The translations under genes and the position numbers were made by a program. DNA of 64,000 nt, from contig JAWKQO010000001.1 in the NCBI GenBank assembly GCA_041390105.1, forward strand, positions 932,001 to 996,000. Reading direction: 5' to 3'. The notes under the pieces were generated by a model. The model did no database searches, was not told the DNA's origin, and saw only the letters and a list, made by a program, of their open reading frames with translations. The stretch is from Gemmatimonadota bacterium. GTDB taxonomy: Bacteria; Gemmatimonadota; Gemmatimonadetes; Longimicrobiales; Gaopeijiaceae. Of the stretch, positions 34,716-42,619 are shown in pieces (the stretch's first letter is position 1; the number at the start of each line of letters is the position of its first letter).

Positions 34716-35262
34716 CACGAACAGAGTCGGCGGACTGCGAGTGGTCGGCCTCGGCAACGTTCTCTGCGGCGACGATGGGTTGGGCGTGGCTGCTTTGCGC
34801 CTGCTCACGGAACGTTACACGCCACCCGCTGGCGTCCAGGTGCTGGACGGGGGCACGCTGGGCTTGTCGCTCCTGTCGCACGTCGCCGATGCCGACGCCC
34901 TGATCCTGTTGGACGCCGTTGCCGCGGACGCGCCTCCCGGTACGGTCCTGATGCTTCGGGAGGACGACGTCACCGATGCCGCCCGTGAGCGGCTGTCAGT
35001 GCACCAGGTGGGTGTCGCAGACCTCTTCGATGCGCTGCGCCTGCTCGGGCGCTGCCCACCGGTGCTGCGCCTCGCCGGGGTGGTGCCCGCCACGGTGGAG
35101 CTGCGGGTGGGGCTCTCCGAACCAGTTCAGGCGGCACTCCCCGAGTTGGTCCGGCGAGTGGTGCGCGAGGCGGCCGCCATCGGCTACCCGTTCTCCGAGG
35201 GAGGGAATGCGAAGAACCCGGAGTTCCGTGCTGCTGATGATCGGGTTCTCCTGGGCTTGTAG
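34705..35262 (+). CDS. Hydrogenase maturation protease (HupD/HyaD family)
   Basis: Removes the C-terminal peptide of the large subunit after nickel insertion. The 185-residue product has the family start VVGLGNVLCGDDGLGVAA with the nickel-sensing acidic residues, LDGGTLGLSLL (second acidic ligand), DALILLDAVAAD and SVHQVGVADLFDAL with the conserved His. The C-terminal tail after about 165 (GGNAKNPEFRAADDR) is longer than usual and overlaps the following cytochrome gene by 56 bp in another frame. Start ATG 34705 lies inside the last codons of the cytochrome b gene. Confidence 0.93.
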   Translation: MTSSTNRVGGLRVVGLGNVLCGDDGLGVAALRLLTERYTPPAGVQVLDGGTLGLSLLSHVADADALILLDAVAADAPPGTVLMLREDDVTDAARERLSVHQVGVADLFDALRLLGRCPPVLRLAGVVPATVELRVGLSEPVQAALPELVRRVVREAAAIGYPFSEGGNAKNPEFRAADDRVLLGL

Positions 35263-35587
35263 CGGCGAGGGGGACGTGCGCGTGCCCACGGATCGCCTCG
35301 CGAGCGAGGAGGCGCGCACACATGGACGCGCGCTCTTCCTGGAGCACTGCGCGCTCTGCCACGGCGAGGCGGCGGACGGACGGGGGCTGCGTCGGGCGGA
35401 CCTGTCCGCCCCACCCCGGGATCTGACCGATCCACGCTGGCGTGCGGGCACAGATGCCACCCACGTCTTCCGAGTGCTTCGGGATGGACTGCCCGGCACG
35501 TCCATGCCGTCGTGGCGATCGTTGAGCGACGACGATCGGTGGGATCTGACCACGTACGTTCTGAGCGTCGCCGAGCGGGGAGCGTAG
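35207..35587 (+). CDS. Monohaem c-type cytochrome lipoprotein in the hydrogenase operon
   Basis: The 126-residue product from ATG 35207 (GAGGGA just upstream) has a lipobox-like leader (LLMIGFSWAC, Cys about 20) and one haem site, CALCH (about 44-48), followed by a class-I cytochrome layout: DGRGLRRADLS, PPRDLTDP, the distal-Met segment GTSMPSW and helix DDRWDLTTYVLS. It overlaps the protease gene by 56 bp and is followed 6 bp later by hypA, so it is a genuine member of the operon. A lipid-anchored cytochrome c next to a periplasm-facing hydrogenase could be an alternative electron acceptor or link to a terminal oxidase; no direct proof from sequence. Confidence 0.9.
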   Translation: MRRTRSSVLLMIGFSWACSGEGDVRVPTDRLASEEARTHGRALFLEHCALCHGEAADGRGLRRADLSAPPRDLTDPRWRAGTDATHVFRVLRDGLPGTSMPSWRSLSDDDRWDLTTYVLSVAERGA

Positions 35588-35593
35588 GAAGCC

Positions 35594-35854
35594 GTGCACG
35601 AGCTGAGTCTGGCCCTGGAGATCTGCCGCATCGCCGAGGAACAGGTCGGTGCGGCGGTGCTTCCGGACGTGCTCGAAGTGGGCCTGGAGGTGGGAACCGA
35701 GAGCGGGATCGAGATCTCCAACCTGGCATTCTGCCTCGACACGCTGCTCGGCCATCCCCCCTTCGGGCGAGCGCACGCCACCATCGAGCGGACCGCCGGA
35801 GACGATCTGCGGGTCACCTATCTGGAGGTAAGCGATGACCGTCCGACGCATTGA
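35594..35854 (+). CDS. hypA: HypA-family nickel-insertion protein lacking the zinc domain
   Basis: HypA delivers nickel to the hydrogenase large subunit with HypB. The 86-residue product starts MHELSLALEICRIAEEQ, including the nickel-binding MHE N-terminus (His2), and has VGLEVGTESGIEISNLAFCLDTLLG as in HypA. Normal HypA has about 113-120 residues with two CXXC zinc motifs in the middle; here the chain passes directly from ATIERTAG to the final strand DDLRVTYLEV and contains no CXXC pair. There is no room for a frameshifted remnant: HypB starts 20 bp before the stop. GTG start with AGGAAGC upstream. Whether it works alone or HypB compensates is unknown. Confidence 0.9.
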   Translation: MHELSLALEICRIAEEQVGAAVLPDVLEVGLEVGTESGIEISNLAFCLDTLLGHPPFGRAHATIERTAGDDLRVTYLEVSDDRPTH

Positions 35855-36509
35855 GGTGCGCGAGCGGGTGATGGCGCGAAACGACGAGCTCGCTCGGGAG
35901 GTGAGGGCGCGCTTGGCTCGTCACCGGGTTGCGGCGTTGAACCTGGTCTCCTCACCGGGCTCCGGGAAGACGACCCTGCTGGAGCGCACCTTGTCCGAGT
36001 TGGGACATGAGGTGCGCTTCGCCGTGGTCGCCGGGGATGTCCAGACGGACAACGACGCGCAACGGGTGGCCGCCCACACCTCGCGTCTGGTTCAGGCCGT
36101 GGTGACCGGTGGTGCCTGCCACCTCGATGCGAGCCAGGTCTCGGACGCGCTGGACCACATCGACCTCGACGACACCGATCTGCTCTTCATCGAGAACGTG
36201 GGCAACCTGGTCTGTCCGGCCAGCTGGGATCTGGGCGAGGACGAGAAGGTGGTGCTGTTCGCCGTCACCGAGGGCGAAGACAAGCCGCTCAAGTATCCGA
36301 AGATGTTCCAGAACGCCTCTGTGGCGGTGCTTACCAAGGCCGATCTCCTGCCCTGGGTCCCGTTCGATCTCGAGCGCGCCCGGCAGTCCCTCTATGAGAT
36401 CAACCCGGATCTCACCGTCTTGACGCTCTCGGCGTTCCACGGAGAGGGACTGGAGCCCTGGTTCGACCTGCTGCGCTCGCGCGTCCGGCGGGGCGCCTTG
36501 GTCGGCTAG
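35835..36509 (+). CDS. hypB: HypB, hydrogenase nickel-incorporation GTPase
   Basis: SIMIBI-class GTPase that drives nickel transfer to the large subunit. The 224-residue product has the P-loop SSPGSGKTTLLE (about 39-50), AGDVQTDNDA, the metal/dimer site GGACHLDA with Cys95 and His96, the switch segment FIENVGNLVCP with Cys127, and the guanine-base motif TKAD. The N-terminal His-rich or CXXCGC nickel-storage extension of some HypBs is absent. It overlaps the HypA gene by 20 bp, so stoichiometric expression is likely. Because HypA is missing its zinc domain, the interplay of this pair may differ from the textbook case. Confidence 0.97.
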   Translation: MTVRRIEVRERVMARNDELAREVRARLARHRVAALNLVSSPGSGKTTLLERTLSELGHEVRFAVVAGDVQTDNDAQRVAAHTSRLVQAVVTGGACHLDASQVSDALDHIDLDDTDLLFIENVGNLVCPASWDLGEDEKVVLFAVTEGEDKPLKYPKMFQNASVAVLTKADLLPWVPFDLERARQSLYEINPDLTVLTLSAFHGEGLEPWFDLLRSRVRRGALVG

Positions 36510-36514
36510 CTTCG

Positions 36515-38833
36515 ATGAGCGCGCTCGCACACGAGGGGGAGCCGGTCTCCCTGGACATCCACGTGCGTGGCGTCGTGCAGGGCGTGGGATTCCGACCGTT
36601 CATCCATCGCCTGGCCGTGCGCCACCACCTGCGCGGATGGGTGCGCAACGAGTCCGGTGAGGTCCGCATCCACATCGAGGGGGATGCCGAGGCGGCGTCC
36701 TCGTTCCTGCGCGGCCTCGAGCGCGACGCGCCGCCCATCGCGCGAATCGACACCGTCGAGGTGTCAGACGCGCTCGCCGGACCGTCTCTCGGCTTCCGCA
36801 TCGACCTCAGCGCGGAGACGGGCGCCGAGGCGCTCCCGGTCTCCCCGGACGTGGCCGTCTGTGCCACGTGTCTGTCGGAGCTCAGGGACCCCTCCAATCG
36901 CCGATACCGGTACGCGTTCATCACCTGCACGGACTGTGGGCCGCGCTACACGGTGATCGAACGCATGCCGTACGACCGTGCGCGCACCAGCATGGCCGCG
37001 TTCCGGCAGTGTCCCGAGTGCCGCACCGAGTACGAGTCACCGTCGGATCGGCGTTACCACTCGGAAACGAACTCGTGTCCCAGCTGCGGTCCCGGTCTCT
37101 GGTTCGAGGCCAGCGATGGCCGCATGGTCTCAGGCAGCGACGCGGCCCTGGCCGCCGCGGCTGGGTCTCTGCTGGCAGGCGAGATCGTGGCCCTGCGCGG
37201 CCTGGGCGGCTTTCACCTGGCTGTCGATGCCACCCAGCGCTCAGCCGTTCGACGCCTGCGGCGACGCAAGCACCGCGAGGGCAAGCCGCTGGCGATCATG
37301 GTGCCTTCGGTGGACGCGGCCCGCAGGATCGCGTTGGTGGACTCCCACGCCGCGGACCTGCTGGAGTCGCCGGAACGCCCGATCGTGCTCCTTCCGCTTC
37401 TCCCCGACTCCGCGATCGCGCCTGGAGTGGCACCCGGCTTGGGACGCATCGGCGTGATGGTGGCCTATACGCCGCTGCACGTACTGCTGCTGGAGAGCTG
37501 CGCGCGTCCGCTGGTGATGACCAGTGGCAACCTCTCCGAAGAGCCGATCGCCATCCAGAACGCCGAGGCACGGCGGCGTCTCGACGGGGTCGCCGACGCG
37601 TTCCTCCTTCACGATCGCGAGATCGTCTCGCGCTACGACGACTCGGTCGTGGTGCCGTCGGGCGACGTGCCCATCGTCGTTCGTCGCGCGCGCGGGTATG
37701 CGCCGCTCCCGCTTCCCCTCCCCCGGGCGACGCCCCGCCCCCTTCTGGCCGTGGGTGCGCACCTGAAGAACACGTTCGCCCTGGCCGAGCGGCAACGCGT
37801 CTTTCCCAGCCAACACATCGGGGACCTGGAGAACATCGAGACGCTCGATCACTACTCGGAGGCGCTGGCGCGCTACCGCTCCCTCTTCCAGATCGGTCCC
37901 GAGGCCGTGGTGCACGATCTGCACCCGGGATACCTGTCGACCCGGGTCGCGCTGGACGTGGCGGAGCGCGAGGGCCTGGAGGTCCTGCGCCCGGTGCAGC
38001 ACCATCACGCCCACATCGCGGCCGTGATGGGTGAGCACGGACTGGACGAGCCCGTCGTCGGACTGGCCTTCGACGGCACGGGCTACGGAGAAGACGGAGC
38101 GGTCTGGGGCGCGGAGTGCCTCCTGTGCACGCTCACGGAGTTCCGGCGGTTGGGCGCGTTGCGCTACGCACCGCTTCCCGGCGGCGACCGGGCGGCCCGC
38201 GAGCCGTGGCGCACTGCCCTGGGCTACCGATCCCTGGCACCCCACCATGCACCGGCCTTCGAACGTGCGTTCCGGGGGATCGAACCCCGTGCGCTGGCCG
38301 CGGCGCAACGGCAGATCGAGACGGGACTCAACGCCCCTCAAGCGTCGTCCATGGGCCGGCTCTTCGACGCGGCCGCTGCCGTCCTCGGCGTGCGGCGCGT
38401 CGCCGAGTACGAGGCGCAGGCTCCCATGGAGCTCGAGGCGCTGGCGGGCGCGCGCCCCGCGAGCGAAGCGCTGCCCTTCCCGTTGGTCGAGACCGAGGAG
38501 GGTTGGTGGATGGACCCCCTCCCGCTGCTGGTGGCCCTCGGCGAGTCCCGGGCGAAAGGCGCCTCCCTCCTCGGCCTCGCAGCGTCGTTCCACGACGCGG
38601 TGGCCACCACGGCCGCGGAGCTCGCCGAGCGGGCCTGCCACCGCCACGGGACGCGGCGCGTGGCCCTGGGCGGCGGGGTCTTCCTCAACCAGCGGCTACG
38701 CGACGCCCTGGTGACGCAGCTGCTGGAGCGCTCCCTGATGCCCCTGCTCCCCCTTCGACTGGGTCCCAACGACGGCGCCATCAGCTACGGCCAGGCCGTG
38801 GTGGCGGCCGCCCGCCTGCACGAGGAGACCTGA
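36515..38833 (+). CDS. hypF: HypF, carbamoyltransferase for hydrogenase cyanide-ligand synthesis
   Basis: Makes a carbamoyl-AMP from carbamoyl phosphate and ATP and transfers the carbamoyl group to the C-terminal Cys of HypE. The 772-residue product has the expected order: acylphosphatase domain (about 13-100; VRGVVQGVGFRPFIHRLA), two zinc-finger motifs (CATCLSELRDP, CTDCGPRY, CPECRTEYESP, CPSCGP), YrdC domain (about 200-380; LRGLGGFHLAVDA, RRRKHREGKPLAIM, MTSGNLSEEP), and a Kae1-like domain (HHHAHIAAVMGEHG, FDGTGYGEDGAVWGAE, VALGGGVFLNQRL). Complete length. Five bases separate it from hypB. Confidence 0.97.
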   Translation: MSALAHEGEPVSLDIHVRGVVQGVGFRPFIHRLAVRHHLRGWVRNESGEVRIHIEGDAEAASSFLRGLERDAPPIARIDTVEVSDALAGPSLGFRIDLSAETGAEALPVSPDVAVCATCLSELRDPSNRRYRYAFITCTDCGPRYTVIERMPYDRARTSMAAFRQCPECRTEYESPSDRRYHSETNSCPSCGPGLWFEASDGRMVSGSDAALAAAAGSLLAGEIVALRGLGGFHLAVDATQRSAVRRLRRRKHREGKPLAIMVPSVDAARRIALVDSHAADLLESPERPIVLLPLLPDSAIAPGVAPGLGRIGVMVAYTPLHVLLLESCARPLVMTSGNLSEEPIAIQNAEARRRLDGVADAFLLHDREIVSRYDDSVVVPSGDVPIVVRRARGYAPLPLPLPRATPRPLLAVGAHLKNTFALAERQRVFPSQHIGDLENIETLDHYSEALARYRSLFQIGPEAVVHDLHPGYLSTRVALDVAEREGLEVLRPVQHHHAHIAAVMGEHGLDEPVVGLAFDGTGYGEDGAVWGAECLLCTLTEFRRLGALRYAPLPGGDRAAREPWRTALGYRSLAPHHAPAFERAFRGIEPRALAAAQRQIETGLNAPQASSMGRLFDAAAAVLGVRRVAEYEAQAPMELEALAGARPASEALPFPLVETEEGWWMDPLPLLVALGESRAKGASLLGLAASFHDAVATTAAELAERACHRHGTRRVALGGGVFLNQRLRDALVTQLLERSLMPLLPLRLGPNDGAISYGQAVVAAARLHEET

Positions 38834-38837
38834 AACC

Positions 38838-39137
38838 ATGTGTCTGGGAATACCGGGACGGATCACCGAGATCCACGAGGACGCGGGTCTGCCCATGGGC
38901 ACGGTGGACTTCGGCGGTGTGCGCCGCGAGGTGTGCCTGGCCTACGTGGCCGATCACGTGGAAGTGGGCGACTACGCCATCGTCCACGTGGGCTTCGCCA
39001 TCTCCAAGGTGGACGAAGAGGAAGCGCGCCGAACCTTTGAAGCGCTGAAGGAGATGAGCGAGCTGGACGAGCTGTCCTGGATGCGCGAGGTGGCCGAGCA
39101 GGGACTGGGAAGCCTCGAGGACGGAGGCGGAAGGTGA
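38838..39137 (+). CDS. hypC: HypC, hydrogenase maturation chaperone
   Basis: Binds HypD and carries the Fe(CN)2CO unit to the large subunit. The 99-residue product starts MCLGIPGRITEIHED with Cys2, the conserved iron-binding residue, followed by the beta-barrel YVADHVEVGDYAIVHVGFAISKVDEEEA and a helical tail. It is slightly longer than E. coli HypC (90 residues) but has all core residues. It overlaps hypD by 4 bp and lies 4 bp after hypF. Confidence 0.97.
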   Translation: MCLGIPGRITEIHEDAGLPMGTVDFGGVRREVCLAYVADHVEVGDYAIVHVGFAISKVDEEEARRTFEALKEMSELDELSWMREVAEQGLGSLEDGGGR

Positions 39138-40243
39138 AGTACCTGAGCGAGTACCGCGACCCGCTCCTTGCCCGCAAGCTGGTGGACCGCATCCAGCGCA
39201 CCGCCACGCAGGAGTGGGTGCTCATGGAAGTCTGTGGCGGTCAGACCCACACGATCGTCCGCCAGGGAATCAACGAGGTGCTGTCGGGCGCGGTGGAGAT
39301 GATCCACGGTCCCGGTTGCCCCGTATGCGTGACACCGCTCGAGCAGATCGACCGCGCCTTGGCGCTGGCGGCCCGCCCCGACGTCGTGTTCACTTCGTTC
39401 GGAGACATGCTGCGCGTGCCCGGCAGCGAGTGCGACCTCCTGCAGGTGCGCGCCCGGGGGGGCCAGGTGCGGGTGGTCTACTCACCGCTCGACGCGCTGG
39501 AGCTGGCCCTGAACAACCCCGAACGGGAGGTGGTCTTCTTCGCGGTCGGTTTCGAGACCACGGCGCCGGCCAACGCCATGGCCGTCTGGCGCGCACGGGA
39601 GCTCGGGATCCGCAACTTCAGCGTGCTGGTCTCCCACGTGACCGTGCCGCCCGCGATCGAGGCGATCCTGACCGCACCCGACAACCGCGTCCAGGGCTTC
39701 CTGGCTGCCGGCCACGTGTGCACGGTCATGGGCTGGATGGAGTACGAGCCGTTGGCTGCGCGTTACCAGGTGCCCATCGTCGTCACCGGGTTCGAGCCTC
39801 TGGACATCCTCGAGGGCATCCAGATGACGGTCATGCAGCTGGAGGAGGGCCGTCACCAGGTCGAGAACCAGTACGCGCGTTCGGTGCGACGCGGCGGAAA
39901 CCGCCCCGCGCAGACTCTGGTGGCGCGTGTCTTCGAGCTGGTCGATCGTCAATGGCGGGGCATCGGCACCATCCCCGGCTCCGGCCTGGGCCTCAAGGCG
40001 GAGTTCGCCGACTACGACGCCGAGCGGAAGTTCGATCTTGCCGGCATCCGCGCCACGGAACCCGAGGCCTGCCATGCGGGCGAGGTCCTGCGCGGGCGGC
40101 TGAAGCCCCACCAGTGTCCTGCGTTCGGTACAGACTGCACACCGGAGCGCCCGCTGGGTGCACCCATGGTCTCCTCCGAGGGCGCCTGCGCCGCCTACTA
40201 CAACTTCCAGCGCTTCCAGTCTCCTACGGAGGTGACCGCATGA
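39134..40243 (+). CDS. hypD: HypD, hydrogenase Fe(CN)2CO assembly protein
   Basis: Fe-S protein that scaffolds the Fe(CN)2CO moiety with HypC. The 369-residue product has the family motifs MEVCGGQTHT (Cys34), GPGCPVCVTP, FVGFETTAP-like AVGFETTAPA and HVCTVMGWMEY. The C-terminal cysteine cluster for the [4Fe-4S] centre is spread over CHAGEVLRG, CPAFGTDCTPE and EGACAAYY. The length is usual (about 370). GTG 39134 overlaps the hypC stop, and its TGA overlaps the hypE ATG. Confidence 0.97.
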   Translation: MKYLSEYRDPLLARKLVDRIQRTATQEWVLMEVCGGQTHTIVRQGINEVLSGAVEMIHGPGCPVCVTPLEQIDRALALAARPDVVFTSFGDMLRVPGSECDLLQVRARGGQVRVVYSPLDALELALNNPEREVVFFAVGFETTAPANAMAVWRARELGIRNFSVLVSHVTVPPAIEAILTAPDNRVQGFLAAGHVCTVMGWMEYEPLAARYQVPIVVTGFEPLDILEGIQMTVMQLEEGRHQVENQYARSVRRGGNRPAQTLVARVFELVDRQWRGIGTIPGSGLGLKAEFADYDAERKFDLAGIRATEPEACHAGEVLRGRLKPHQCPAFGTDCTPERPLGAPMVSSEGACAAYYNFQRFQSPTEVTA

Positions 40244-41304
40244 GCACGCAGACGCTGTCGCGAACCGGTGTCTCCTGCCCCACGCCCATCCCGGACCGGG
40301 AGCGTGTGCAACTGGGGCACGGCTCCGGCGGGAAGATGAGCGGCCAACTGCTCGCCGAGCGCTTCCTGCCGCGCTTCGCCAACGCGGCGCTATCGCTGCT
40401 CGGAGATGGCGCGGCCGTGCGGGCCCAGAGTCCGGACCTCGTCGTCTCCACGGATACGTTCGTGGTCTCCCCCCTCGAGTTCCCGGGGGGCAACATCGGT
40501 ACGCTGGCCGTGCATGGCACGCTCAACGACGTGGCCATGATGGGCGCCGATCCGCTCTATCTGGCCGCAGGCTTCGTCCTGGAGGAAGGACTTCCCTTCG
40601 ACGTGCTGGATCGTGTGCTGGACAGCATGCAAGACGCCGTCGCCAAGGCAGGCGTGCAACTCGTGACGGGAGACACGAAGGTGGTGGAGCGGGGCAAGGC
40701 GGACGGGATGTTCATCAACACCACCGGCATCGGGTTCCTGCATCACACCTTCCACCCCAGGCCCGATGAGGTGCATCCCGGCGACGCCGTCCTCGTGAGC
40801 GGCCCGCTCGGTTGCCATGGTATCGCCGTGATGGCCGCGCGCGGCGAGATCGGCTTCGAGGTGGACGTGGAGAGCGACAGCGCCTCCCTGCACCCGTTGG
40901 TCGTTCTGCTGCGGGAACGCTGCGGATCGGGCGTGCACGCCCTTCGGGACCCGACGCGGGGGGGCCTCGCCAGCGCGCTCAACGAGATCGCACGGGCCTC
41001 TGGCGTGGGCTTCGAGCTGGAGGGGATCGACGCGGTCCTACCCGAGCCGGTGGCGGCTGCCTGCGAGATGCTGGGCCTGGACCCGCTGTACGTCGCCAAC
41101 GAGGGCGTGCTGGTCGCCATCGTCGACGCGGAGCATGGCGAGCGGGCGCTGGCGGCGCTGCGCAGCCACCCGCTCGGGCAGCAGGCCCAGCTCGTGGGAC
41201 GGGCGGTGGACCGACACCCGGGCCTGGTGGTGCTCCGCACCGGACTCGGTGGAAGTCGGATCGTCGATCTCCTTCCAGGAGATCAACTTCCACGGATCTG
41301 TTGA
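40240..41304 (+). CDS. hypE: HypE, carbamoyl dehydratase for hydrogenase maturation
   Basis: Dehydrates the carbamoyl group on its C-terminal Cys to the cyanide ligand. The 354-residue AIR-synthase-like product has VQLGHGSGGKMSGQLL, the ATP-site segments STDTFVVSPLEFPGGNIG and AVHGTLNDVAMMGADP, LVTGDTKVVERGK, and the obligatory C-terminal PRIC with Cys354 as acceptor. A short N-terminal extension (about 15 residues) precedes the core. Start ATG 40240 overlaps the hypD stop. It is the last recognised hyp gene of the operon. Confidence 0.97.
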   Translation: MSTQTLSRTGVSCPTPIPDRERVQLGHGSGGKMSGQLLAERFLPRFANAALSLLGDGAAVRAQSPDLVVSTDTFVVSPLEFPGGNIGTLAVHGTLNDVAMMGADPLYLAAGFVLEEGLPFDVLDRVLDSMQDAVAKAGVQLVTGDTKVVERGKADGMFINTTGIGFLHHTFHPRPDEVHPGDAVLVSGPLGCHGIAVMAARGEIGFEVDVESDSASLHPLVVLLRERCGSGVHALRDPTRGGLASALNEIARASGVGFELEGIDAVLPEPVAAACEMLGLDPLYVANEGVLVAIVDAEHGERALAALRSHPLGQQAQLVGRAVDRHPGLVVLRTGLGGSRIVDLLPGDQLPRIC

Positions 41305-41360
41305 CCTGCTTTCTCGGCGGGCCTCGCCCCGCCTCGGACGAGACTTTCCAAGGAGGAACC

Positions 41361-41561
41361 ATGACGAGAACGAGCCCACTGGGGCGCCTGGCTGGACTGA
41401 TCGGAGCGTTGTTCGCTGCCGACGCACTGCCGCTCTGGGCACATCCCGGCGCGGGACCCCATGTCCACGAGCCGACCCTCTCTGTCGCGGGTGCCCTGGG
41501 CGCAACGGCTCTGGCGATTCTGCTGGCGGCCGTGGCGCGGGACCGACTCGGGAACCGCTGA
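41361..41561 (+). CDS. Small His-rich single-pass membrane protein after hypE
   Basis: A 66-residue product with a strong Shine-Dalgarno (AAGGAGG, eight bases before the ATG). It has an N-terminal signal-like helix (about 7-25), the metal-binding-looking segment WAHPGAGPHVHEP (three His), and a C-terminal membrane helix (about 44-60; LGATALAILLAAVA) ending in basic residues. The AHPG-type start recalls HupE/UreJ nickel transporters, but those have about 190 residues and more helices. It is 56 bp after hypE on the same strand. I call it an uncharacterised operon member, possibly metal-handling; no homology assigned. Confidence 0.7.
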   Translation: MTRTSPLGRLAGLIGALFAADALPLWAHPGAGPHVHEPTLSVAGALGATALAILLAAVARDRLGNR

Positions 41562-41613
41562 GGCGGGACCTGCGAACAGGCCGACGCCGGGCAGGCCGCC
41601 GCCCCGCATCGGA

Positions 41614-42546
41614 CTACCTGCCGCGCGCCTCGCGCAGCTGGATCGCCACGGTCGTCAAATCGTGCACGGGCGTGGGCACTTCGTGCACTCGTCCGAGTCG
41701 GGACACCGTCCCGTTGAGGGCGTCGATCTCGGTGGGAATGCCCGTGGCCAGGTCGTGCAGAAGACTCGGGTAGAACCCGTCGGGAAACGCGTCGAGCACC
41801 GCGGCCACGCGCGACTCCTCCTCCGAGTCCAACGGCACGCCGAGGGCGCGGGCCACCTGCAGGACCTCCGCCACCGCGGCGCGTTGCAGCCGGTCACCGG
41901 CAGGGTGCGCGCGTAGGGGTCCCAACGTTGATCCACTGGGCCCACAGAGTGCGGCCAGCGTGCACACCACTGCCATCTTGCGCCAGAGTTCCATGCGGAT
42001 GTCGGAAGAGACCTCGACGACCAGCCCGGCGCTTTCCAACGCTCGGGCGATCGGCGTGACCAGAGTTGCCGACGCCGCTCCACCCACCGGACCCGGCGGA
42101 CTCAGCACGATGCGGCCGTGCTCGCCTTTCCGCTCGATGACGCCGGGACCGGTGCGAAAGGCGGTCACATAGGCCAAACCCGCCAGGAGGCGATCGCTGC
42201 GCACCCCCATGGCTTCGAGCCGCTCCACGGCATCGACACCGTTCAGGAGGGGGACCACCAATGCCCCCTGCTCCGCCAGGTAGTGCACCTGGGGTGCAAC
42301 GCCGTCCAGCGCGTAGGTCTTGACCGTCACCAGCACGACGTCAGGCCGCTCCACGTCCAGCCCGGAGGCTGCGCAGGGGATGCGTACCAGATACCCGCCC
42401 GTCGGCTCGCGCACATGCAGCCCGTCCCGGCGGATGACCTCGAGGTGCTGGCCGCGCGTGACCAGTTGCACGTCGTGCCCCGCCCTCAACAGTGCGGCAC
42501 CCAGATAGCCGCCCAGGCCGCCCGCACCCAGCACCACGAACTTCAT
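41614..42546 (-). CDS. Ketopantoate/2-dehydropantoate 2-reductase family protein
   Basis: NADPH-dependent reductase; PanE makes pantoate for CoA. The 310-residue product has the Rossmann motif VVLGAGGLGGYLGAALL at the N-terminus, the VLVTVKTYALDG segment and the catalytic-lysine region (WRKMAVVCTLAALCG). The C-terminal ApbA domain contains SLLHDLATGIPTEIDALNG, typical of the family, with the conserved Glu. Paralogues of this family are common, so a role in pantothenate synthesis is likely but not proven; no panB or panC is adjacent. It is convergent with the 66-residue gene and 73 bp from ilvD. Confidence 0.85.
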   Translation of the reverse strand: MKFVVLGAGGLGGYLGAALLRAGHDVQLVTRGQHLEVIRRDGLHVREPTGGYLVRIPCAASGLDVERPDVVLVTVKTYALDGVAPQVHYLAEQGALVVPLLNGVDAVERLEAMGVRSDRLLAGLAYVTAFRTGPGVIERKGEHGRIVLSPPGPVGGAASATLVTPIARALESAGLVVEVSSDIRMELWRKMAVVCTLAALCGPSGSTLGPLRAHPAGDRLQRAAVAEVLQVARALGVPLDSEEESRVAAVLDAFPDGFYPSLLHDLATGIPTEIDALNGTVSRLGRVHEVPTPVHDLTTVAIQLREARGR

Positions 42547-42619
42547 GCGTCACCTCCGGCCGCTGCGCATCGCCTGTTCCGGCGCGTCGCGCCCCTGACG
42601 CTTCCATGCGTTCCGACAC

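Noticed and set aside
35594..35854. Frameshift explanation for the short HypA
   Set aside because: No zinc-finger codons occur in other frames after the break, HypB starts 20 bp before the stop, and the C-terminal strand is still in frame, so a clean loss of the zinc domain fits better.
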